Shown one piece after another: positions 56,948 to 64,000 of a stretch of DNA of 64,000 bases; the first letter of the stretch is position 1, and each line of letters starts with the position of its first letter. A program made the translations under genes and the position numbers. The DNA is taken from NCBI GenBank assembly GCA_030544215.1, contig JARZZO010000003.1, positions 22,825,879 to 22,889,878 on the forward strand, given 5' to 3'. Origin of the DNA: Zantedeschia hybrid cultivar. Lineage: Eukaryota; Streptophyta; Magnoliopsida; Alismatales; Araceae. The notes beneath the pieces are model-generated. The model was not told where the DNA came from and ran no database searches. It saw only the letters and a list, made by a program, of their open reading frames with translations.

Positions 56948-57861
56948 GTTAGATTTTTAATTTTGATTATCTTGGATTTAGTGTAATTAATCTTTAGCTA
57001 ATTTTATTTTTTTTATTTTTGCAGGTATATTGAAAAAAAAAAAAAAGGAAAGCGAAATCATGGTAAGTGTGCTCCAACTTTCTATGTTTCAATTCCTTGA
57101 GTTTAGTTAGTTTCCATTTTTGTAGTTTCTAGTTTAGATAGGTTTCCATTAACTAAAAAAGGAACAAAAAGAAGAACATCCAAATTTAAAAATCTCCATT
57201 TCCAGGATTAGAAACCTTCCATGTTAGGTCATGCATCATTTAAGACTGCATTTTTAGAATGTTTCCTTTCTTGTAAATTTCCATTTTGTTGAATATTGCG
57301 AGTGACAAGGTGATATCTCTACCTTCCTTAAATACCATGTTCATGCATTTCCATGATTGCATAGAACCCCTTGTTTGAATTGGTTGTGCACTTCACATAA
57401 AAACATCTTAAAGGGCAAGTCCATTAACAAAATAAGGTGGGGATTTGACTACCCTTCCTTGGCCCAAAAACAACCATCCCTTGCACTCTTTCACTAACCC
57501 AAGCCCATTAAAAGTGAGTAGGAATTCAATTTAGGGTTCACAATGAGATTTGGGTCTAGCTTGAGCCCACTATCACTTTTGGAAACCGGTGTCTAAGGCT
57601 AGAGGTCAATGGCAAACGCTTAAGTGGGTCGGTGGTTCTTTAATTAGGTCCCTACGAAAGTAGGGGGAGCCTCCCACCACCCCACCTCTTACCTGGCCGA
57701 TTAATAATTGTGAGGGTGGATTTGAATTAAACCTAGATTAATTTGTGAGAAACACATCATGTAGGCTAGTTTAACCATAGTTGTCTTAGGAATAATTGTG
57801 TGATAACTTGTTTGCTTCATTAATAAAAAAATAAAAGTAAAAAAATAAAAAGATTTTCAGC
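56948..57861 (+). other. Leader of the Athila-like element, possible intron
   Basis: Non-coding. ATG at 57060 is followed at once by a consensus donor GTAAGT (57063), and TTTTCAG at 57854-57860 lies just before the ORF start at 57862. Splicing these would join the short leader ATG out of frame with the main ORF, so the leader intron is possible but unproven. Confidence 0.4.
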
Positions 57862-59886
57862 ATGGAGTGGACTCAAATGAACCAATTTCTTGACCCATGT
57901 CTTAATACCATCACACCTTTCCCTCCACCACCTAATATGGATTTGGCTCACAGATTAGCTAAGCTAGACAAGTTGGCCCACACAATTGATCAATTTCTAG
58001 CTTTGGGCCCAGAACCGTCCTCATATCCCACACAATCATATACCTATCAAGAAAGATGTCCCGTTTGGGCCAATCAGGACCATTATGATACCCCACCTGC
58101 TCTTCAATTTCCACCTCACCAGGCCCAAGCTCCAAGTCTAGCTATCCAAGACTTCTCGGATTGGCCCCAATTCCAAGTCTACTCTGGTGGTTTGGCCCAC
58201 AATCATAGACACTCCGATTATCCATTGTCCACAAGCTCTTGTCCACCTTGCTTCCAATCAAATTATTCGACATATTCTTCGCAGTCTGATTATCAGCCCA
58301 GTTATCCGCATTCTCAAGATTATCAATTCATGCAACTTGAACAAATAGTCTTGGCCCAACAACAAACCATTGGTAGAATGCAGGTCCTCGTTGATTGTTT
58401 GACTGAAACTAATCTAAGGATGGATTTAGAAGAAGTGCTTAGCAAGCCCATTGAAAATCTGCAATCTTTTTCACCTAATTTTGACCAACAAATCAACTCA
58501 CAAATTCAACTTGACATCGTTCAATCCGGTAATGGTCACATCATGCCTGATCTTGCAAACGGAGAGTATCTTACGGAGTCGCATCAGGTGAGAATAGGGA
58601 ATGCTAGCATGAATCAATGTATGAAAAATCATGAGACTGGTCAACAAGATGCATCCATGATCATACCTGTCTGTCCTGAGGAAAGCTTAAGTGATAGAAA
58701 AGGAGAAGGGGAAGTGAGTGATCTTTTAGAGGTTAATCCGGATTTTGAACACTTCATATTCCCCACAGTGGAAGTCAATATGCATGCTAGTCCGAACCTC
58801 GAATATTTTTTCTTCCCAATAGAGAAAGTGGATTTTCTAGAAGATATATACCCGGTGGATAGAGAGAAGATGGAAAACCCTCAGACTGACCAGCAAAGTG
58901 AAGTCATGATCACACCTATCTCTCTTGAGGTAAGCTTGAAGGAAAAAGGAGAAGGAGAAATGAGTGATTTGCTGGATATTAAGCTGGACTTTGAACACTT
59001 TCTATTTCCCACAGAGGAATTAAATACACATGATGGTCCGGATCTTGAATATTTCTTCTTCCCAATGGATCAGAAAATGGATAATCTTGAGGAATTACAT
59101 CAAGAGAAAACTGAAGCCATAGACTTAGCTAATCATCAAGAAGAGCCCATTAAGGGTAAGTTTGGGGGAGATGAAGGAGACGAGAAGGATTCTAGTGAGA
59201 GCCCAGATATTCACCTACCTATGATCTGTTTCCCGAGTGTTAGAGAATCTAAGCCCAATAGCCTCCAAAAGCTAGCCCGACTCAAGGAGGTGATGGAATT
59301 GTTGGGCCAAGTCCACATCAACAACCATTTTCTCAAAGAAACTCACTGTGTTGCCCAACTCAATTCTTACAATATCGATAACATCAATCTTTACTGGATT
59401 TTATTGAAATTTGAGGCCAAACTGAACCTGTTCTCAGTCTCTATCTTTGAGAAATTTGGAATCCACAAATTAAAGTGCACGTCGGTTGCTTTGCAGTCAA
59501 TTGATCATTTCATTAAGCAACCACATGACATGATCCAAGATACTCTTATTCAGGTGGATAGGAGCCACATATTTGTTGATTTCCTCATCTTCGACATTGG
59601 ATCATCCCCTACATTGAATCAATGTCCCATCATTTTAGAAATTTCTGATATTTTTCTAGGGGATCAAATGCTTCAGTTCAGTCAAGGACAAGAAGCAGGG
59701 TACGTAGTTGGCATGGCCTATGAATCAAGTAGAACCAATATCCTATTGACCATGTGGAAAAATTCTTTTCTTTGGAATCTCAATGATAACATTCTGACTC
59801 ATCAGCTACATGCAATACTAAGTGCACTCCAACCAACAAATTTTAAAATGCATGCACTGAAATTTGTGCTAGTAGGCATTGGATAG
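57862..59886 (+). CDS. 674-residue protein of the Athila-like element, retropepsin-like C-terminus without catalytic Asp
   Basis: The only long intact frame in the window. The N-terminal part (1-150) is rich in Pro, Tyr, Ser and Gln. Residues about 153-200 form a probable coiled coil (QLEQIVLAQQQTIGRMQVLV). Residues 256-337 and 338-417 are an 82-residue tandem duplication with the hallmarks GEGE.SDLL, DFEHF.FPT and LEYFFFP. The C-terminal part (about 519-610) follows the order of Athila retropepsin after its active site: LNLFSVSIFEKFG, VALQSIDHFIKQP, DTLIQVDRSHIFVDFLIFDI and a PIILEISDIFLGD segment. Where Athila has the catalytic DxGAS turn, this protein reads LKFEAKLNLFS, so Asp is absent. 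It is followed directly by the conserved Athila post-pol word GGAGGCAACCCAA (59934-59946). No zinc knuckle, RT or integrase is present. Function unknown; it may be a gag-protease derivative kept for packaging, which is inference. Confidence 0.75.
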   Translation: MEWTQMNQFLDPCLNTITPFPPPPNMDLAHRLAKLDKLAHTIDQFLALGPEPSSYPTQSYTYQERCPVWANQDHYDTPPALQFPPHQAQAPSLAIQDFSDWPQFQVYSGGLAHNHRHSDYPLSTSSCPPCFQSNYSTYSSQSDYQPSYPHSQDYQFMQLEQIVLAQQQTIGRMQVLVDCLTETNLRMDLEEVLSKPIENLQSFSPNFDQQINSQIQLDIVQSGNGHIMPDLANGEYLTESHQVRIGNASMNQCMKNHETGQQDASMIIPVCPEESLSDRKGEGEVSDLLEVNPDFEHFIFPTVEVNMHASPNLEYFFFPIEKVDFLEDIYPVDREKMENPQTDQQSEVMITPISLEVSLKEKGEGEMSDLLDIKLDFEHFLFPTEELNTHDGPDLEYFFFPMDQKMDNLEELHQEKTEAIDLANHQEEPIKGKFGGDEGDEKDSSESPDIHLPMICFPSVRESKPNSLQKLARLKEVMELLGQVHINNHFLKETHCVAQLNSYNIDNINLYWILLKFEAKLNLFSVSIFEKFGIHKLKCTSVALQSIDHFIKQPHDMIQDTLIQVDRSHIFVDFLIFDIGSSPTLNQCPIILEISDIFLGDQMLQFSQGQEAGYVVGMAYESSRTNILLTMWKNSFLWNLNDNILTHQLHAILSALQPTNFKMHALKFVLVGIG

Positions 59887-60830
59887 TGTGTACATTCCGT
59901 CTGGCTGAAGACGATAAACTTAGCGCTTGTTAGGAGGCAACCCAATATTTTACTTCAGTTTTTATATTTCTTTTCATTTTTAGGTCCTTGAGCAGCAGTC
60001 GTCGTAGGCATGTCGCATCCTCTTCATTACAGGTTGTTTCGCTCCTTCACAATTCACTTCTGGCTGACATGTTTTTCATATCTTTTATGCCATTGAGGAC
60101 AATGTCAATCAAGTTGGGGGGTGGGACAATCAATTTGATATGCATTTATTGGAAAATCTTTTGAAGAAAACTGATATCTTTCACTGAAAAATGGTCAAAT
60201 TTTTAAAACTTCTTCTCACATCCTATGAAAATTACATGAAAATCATGTCTCATTAAGTAAATCTTAAACAAATCAGTTTTCTGTTAGTCACATTGGTTAT
60301 AGAGCCTTTAAAGTTTAAATATCCCACTTCATAAAAGTCCTCGGCAGGATGATTTTCACACACACACGGCAACTTAGAATAAATACAAGATCTTAAAAGT
60401 ATAGAAATGCTGGAATTAACCTCAAGGATAAGACTACTTATTCTAATTTTTCTTTTGGGTTGAACGAAAGGAATGTGTAGGATCCGTAATAGGGGACTGT
60501 CCCACTCAGCACTCTAAAAGAGGCGGTCATTTAAAATGGACAGCTGTAAACACTAAAGGCAATAGAAGGCGTTAAAAGAGCTAAAGGAAGGTAAGTGGCA
60601 AAAAGTACGCACCTCCCCTCAGGCAATTCAAAGTGGCAAAAAGTACGCACTCTCAAAAGCAAAAGTACAATGAAATGAAAGAAAACGTCACGCTAAAAAG
60701 TCCATCGTAACAAAAACATGACCAAGTCGTGAAAAGTGCTGAGTTGGGACGGGAACTGAAAGACGATCCTCACTGACTGATCAGGAAATTTTTTATTCTC
60801 TTCTCCTCCCCAGGTAGTCTTATCTAAAGG
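59887..60830 (+). other. Athila-like 3' non-coding region, truncated
   Basis: Contains GACGATAAACTTAGCGCTTG then GGAGGCAACCCAA (the usual end-of-pol landmark of Athila), GAGCAGCAGTCG, GCCATTGAGGACAATGTCAA and GTTGGGGGGTGGG, homologous to 21125-22000. It ends at TATCTAAAGG (60830); the matching PPT segment (22005-22241 in the other copy) is absent. Confidence 0.85.
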
Positions 60831-61167
60831 GTGATTCGTAAAGTTTATTATATGTTAAGTCATATGGATTGTTTGAAGCCTACTGAGTAGTTGTACTCAT
60901 AAATCCTATTAATATTTTCAGAGTCAGAGAAAGAGAATCTAGAATCTAAGAAGACTTCTGATCGAGGCATTTGACATCATCATGAGATTATTTAGATTGA
61001 ATTTACAACTTTCTTAGAGTTGATGTAATAGAGATGATGAGAGATTGATGTATTTTTATTTATTTGGTGAGATTGAGAATTTTTACACAATTGATGGAAA
61101 TTGTAATTTTTGAACTTTGGTGTTGGCTATATTTGGATATTTTGGGTTACATGATGGTTATGGCATT
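60831..61167 (+). repeat. 337-bp perfect duplicate of the outer LTR (54422-54758)
   Basis: GTGATTCGTAAAG through GGTTATGGCATT is the same as 54422-54758 with no difference that I can find, at a constant offset of 6409. It is LARD LTR DNA sitting inside the Athila-like element and includes the TSD word GCATT before LTR B. Confidence 0.95.
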
Positions 61168-63334
61168 TGATAAAGTATTAAATTGATCATTTAAGGGCAA
61201 TCATATGCATCATACTCATGTTTTTATCTGCAAAATAGCATGAAATGATAGATAATTGTGTAACAAGTCCAACGGTACCAATTTCATCAAATTTTGACTT
61301 AAAAACATCGTCATTTCATGTGATTAAAGGAGCATAGCGCATTTGCGGTTTCTCGACAAAACCGAGACGAAATGAATAAATATGATGATATTTTTATGAT
61401 AATGTGCTAATTTATATTTATTTTATGTGAACAGGACATGCCGATGACGCAGTGCAGCTGGTGGAGTTTTCGGAAATTTGGGGGAGGTCTAGTGTGCGGA
61501 TTTCAACTAAAACAGGGGTAAAAATGCAATTTGATTCCTTCCTTCGCTGGAGTTTCCCAAAATCCACACTTTTCTTCCGTCTCTCCAATTTCCTAAATAC
61601 ATCCCTTCCTTTATTTTAAAAATCCTCTCTCTCTCGTTTTAGAAATTTGAATCCTAATTATTCTCCAGTTTCCTTTTCCTCTCCTTTAACCTCTTTCCTT
61701 CCCCAATTCCGACTCTCTCTTCCTCTTTCCGTTTTGTTTTCCAACTTCTACCTTTCCAAAAAAAACTCTCCCACACGCTCTCTCTCTCTCTTCTTCTCTC
61801 CCATATATTCCGAGCCTCTCCCCTCTTCCAAACACTCGTCCTCCTCCTCTATAATCTTTCTCCCACGCAGCTCCTTCCTCTCTTCCTCTCCCTCCTTCTC
61901 TCTCTTGGATTCTCCCTCTTTCTCTCCCCACAGATCTCTCTTTCTCGATCTCTCCCTCCACAATCCTCTCTCTCCCACGGTTCTTTCTCTCCCGTAAATC
62001 TCTCTCTCGGCTTCTCGGGTTTTCCCAGCAGCTTGTTCCTCCCTCTCTCTTTTCTTCCTCCCTCCATAGCTCCCCTCTCGGCTTCTCTCTGGCTCCCACG
62101 CGTAGCAGCTCCACGCGGCACCAGCTGGGTCTCCGGCTGCAAACCTGCACGCCGCACCTACCCGAGCTCCAAGCGGCTCCAGTGGTTCCAGCACCCGGCT
62201 TTCCAGTGCTCCAGCATCTGCTCCACGTGCATGCGAGTACTCACGGCCCTGCACACGCCGCCCACGCATGCTCGAACGCCCCCCACGCGCAGCGTTCCAG
62301 TGCCTCTCCACCAGCTGCTTCGCGTTGCCAACTTGCTCCCTGCACCTCCACGTCTCAGCTGCCGCCCCAGGCCATGCATGCATGCCGCCATGCATCCACA
62401 CGTTCGCTGAAGCTGCAGCAAGCGCCAGCAAGCTCGTGCATGCTCTCCACCTGTACGTAGCCTGCATGCCATCAAGGCCCACGCGTTGCCGGCCACCTCG
62501 CACCCTCGCATGCTGCCCGGTGAAGCCAGCCTCCATCCACCAGTTGCTGCATCTCCAGCATCCCTCCACGCAGCAGCCGGTAAGCTCCCATGCGCAGCAA
62601 ATCCCAACGTTGCCACCAGCTGGGTTTCTCCTCCTCCATGCATGTAGCAAATTCCAACGTTGCCACCAGCTGGGTTTCTCCTCCTCCATGCATGCAGCAA
62701 GTCCACGCTGCACCTGAAGCACCTGCATGCAGCAAGCTTCTTCCCAAAAGCCTCTTCCCACAAGACTCCTCTGAGCGGTCCTTTGCGCCGGCAGCAACCC
62801 ACAAAGTTCCAACAGAAGCTATTCTGTTCTTTCCCTTCCCCCGTTAGTATAATAGTTGTTTATTTAATTAGGATTAGCTAGTTGTTATTTGATGTTGTGA
62901 TTATTTAGTTTAAGAATATCAAATCATAAAATTTTGCAATTTGTTTCGTAATTTTAGATAATTGATCATTTACACCTAGTTAAATTTCAATATCTTTGTT
63001 ATATTTTTTTTATTGTGCTTATTCTCGAGTTGAAATCATGTTTAATTTAAAAAAAAAGGAAAAGAAAAAAAAAGGGATTTATTTAATTTATGTAATTATA
63101 TTTTGAGTAACATTAGTTAATTTAATTCTAGTTTAAATAAGTAATTAGTTTACTTAAACGTTTCACTTATTTTTAGAGTAAGTAAATTCCAAAGTTTTCA
63201 AAGTTAAAATTCTATCTCCCTGTGGTTCGACTCGGACTCACCGCTATTAATTTTCAAATTTTGATTTGAGTGAGCAAGATAAATTTAGATTGAACGTTTT
63301 CATGTGTTTAACGACGAATAATTCGAAACGATCA
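61168..63334 (+). repeat. Athila-like LTR B (2167 bp)
   Basis: TGATAAAGTATT to GAAACGATCA. It is flanked by GCATT on both sides (61163-61167 and 63335-63339), so on its own it has the form of a solo LTR. It is nearly identical to LTR A. Confidence 0.93.
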
Positions 63335-63465
63335 GCATTTATTTAAAATCATCTTGTGGTTGTTTAGCTCTCATATATGTTCATTATGGTGGAATTTGTT
63401 CTGAGATTACGTGGTCGGATTCCGAATTTAAAAAAAAAAAAATGAATCGGATCCGGGGCGTAACA
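63335..63465 (+). repeat. 3' LTR of the LARD-type element, right end
   Basis: After the second GCATT the sequence ATTTAAAATCATCTTGTGGT continues the outer LTR, ending GGGGCGTAACA at 63465, followed by TSD ATACT. Confidence 0.93.
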
Positions 63466-64000
63466 ATACTATTTTCCTTTCAAGGGATATCCTTTCTTCT
63501 CCGATCCAAGATGATTTTCTTCTCCTCCATTGATCCAAAAGTTGATAAACAAGATCAATCTCTCTATGCAATCTTACATATCCAAATGGCATATTCAAGG
63601 GTTGATTACTCATGCCAAACATTACAAGAGCGCATGCATGGATTGAGCTTCAATGAGCAATTTGATCGAACTGTGGCACCCTTAAACTCATACTTTTCTC
63701 TTTTCCACATTCGAAGCCACTATCCTCTTAGAAGAAGCTGAACTCCTATTAGGTCTTCCTAAGCTTAAGGTCAACAATGATGAACCTGATTTGACTGAAA
63801 TGATGTTCATGAAGGAAAATATTACTAGTCATCAATTCTTGAATAAGATTATGAAGAATCTAAAAGAAATTCAAAACTGTCTTACTCAAAAGGGGATCAA
63901 TCTTACAAAGTTAGCTGAATGGACTTTGAAAAGGGTAGAAAATCTCAAGGATGAAGATATAGAGACTATGATGAAGACGTTCACTGTATGCTTAGCTGAA
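63466..64000 (+). pseudogene. DUF7745/PMD-like antisense gene, copy 2, second part (runs off the window)
   Basis: Resumes the gene begun at 45963. It is homologous to 16150-15700 (minus). Up to about 63700 the homologous frame is disturbed (a stop in the ACMD*ASM area and a frame change). From about 63705 it is open to the window end: FEATILLEEAELLLGLPKLK, then VNNDEPDLTEMMFM, TQKGINLTKLAEWTLK and FTVCLAE. The match with copy 1 is close (LPKFKVNNDDPDL there). The start of the main exon is uncertain. The remaining C-terminal part, about 200 residues in copy 1, would lie beyond the window. Confidence 0.65.

Larger units (their letters stand above)
54759..63334 (+). mobile_element. Nested Athila-like element with rearranged 3' end
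   Basis: Inserted in the LARD 3' LTR with TSD GCATT (54754-54758 and 63335-63339). LTR A 54759-56924 is followed by the Athila-type PBS TGGCGCCGTTGCCGGGGA (56930-56947), a leader, one 674-codon frame (57862-59886), post-ORF DNA (59887-60830), then 337 bp copied from the outer LTR (60831-61167, including a third GCATT) and LTR B (61168-63334). The PPT and about 240 bp of the usual 3' end are missing at 60830. There are no RT, RNase H or integrase genes, so it is non-autonomous. Confidence 0.92.
46170..63465 (+). mobile_element. Large-LTR non-coding retrotransposon (Tekay/Del-like, LARD type)
   Basis: LTR 1 46170-49760, PBS 49764-49775 (TGGTATCAGAGC), interior 49761-51302, PPT AAGGGGGAGAGGA (51290-51302), LTR 2 51303-54758 continuing at 63335-63465. 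The phrase CAAGGACGAAATTTCTTTAA before the PPT and the ending GGGGCGTAACA are typical of chromovirus (Tekay/Del) elements. The interior is only 1.54 kb and has no coding frame, so the element depends on a helper. Host site: intron of the DUF7745-like gene, TSD ATACT. An Athila-like element is nested in LTR 2. Confidence 0.92.

Noticed and set aside
57060..57860. A coding first exon joined to the 674-aa ORF
   Set aside because: Splicing the visible donor and acceptor would put the leader ATG out of frame with the ORF, so the ORF most likely starts at 57862.

Overview
The window looks like intergenic DNA from a large, repeat-rich flowering-plant genome. I see no rRNA, tRNA, CRISPR or bacterial-type operon and no clear single-copy host gene. 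Nearly all of it can be read as nested, decayed LTR retrotransposons, recognised by paired LTRs, target-site duplications (TSDs), primer-binding sites (PBSs), polypurine tracts (PPTs) and broken gag/protease/integrase frames. I cannot name the species.

Layout. (1) 0.1-3.8 kb: a broken plant-mobile-domain (PMD) type gene on the minus strand. (2) 4.8-9.2 kb: non-coding DNA filled with a palindromic motif, GAGTCTGCGC facing GCGCAGACTC, in 82-bp and about 190-bp tandem units. (3) 9.2-21.1 kb: the 3' half of a Ty3/gypsy Tat-type element on the plus strand (dead integrase, 3' LTR). It carries two antisense pseudogenes between pol and the 3' LTR: an intron-containing PMD gene and a DUF7745/PMD-like gene. 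An Athila-like solo LTR (18156-20439, TSD AAGTC) is nested in its LTR. (4) 21.1-25.7 kb: an Athila-like 3' end and LTR, then a SIRE/Maximus-like copia LTR fragment on the minus strand. (5) 25.7-36.5 kb: a minus-strand series of Tat LTRs with gag and gag-protease-G-patch remnants, in LTR-internal-LTR-internal order. (6) 36.5-40.8 kb: a SIRE-like LTR, PBS and non-coding interior. (7) 40.8-46.1 kb: a second copy of the antisense PMD gene, Tat post-pol region, Tat LTR and DUF7745-like exon 1, in an order circularly permuted relative to copy 1. (8) 46170-63465: a large-LTR, non-coding element with chromovirus-like (Tekay/Del) hallmarks, flanked by 5-bp TSD ATACT, inserted in the intron of the second DUF7745-like gene. 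Its 3' LTR carries an Athila-like element (54759-63334, TSD GCATT). That element encodes the only long intact frame here, a 674-residue protein with a retropepsin-like C-terminus that lacks the catalytic aspartate. (9) 63466-64000: the DUF7745-like gene resumes and runs off the window.

How the parts relate. The two insertion layers at 46-63 kb are well supported, because both TSDs and the continuity of the interrupted sequences can be read directly. In 9-25 kb the apparent order of events is SIRE-like first, then Athila-like, then Tat, then the solo LTR. Most coding relics carry stops of the C-to-T (or G-to-A) kind expected from deaminated methyl-cytosine. The most unusual content is the pair of antisense, spliced-looking PMD-family genes carried twice by Tat elements, the 674-aa protein of the Athila-like element, a 337-bp error-free duplication marking unequal recombination, and several unrelated palindrome arrays in Tat LTR and leader DNA.
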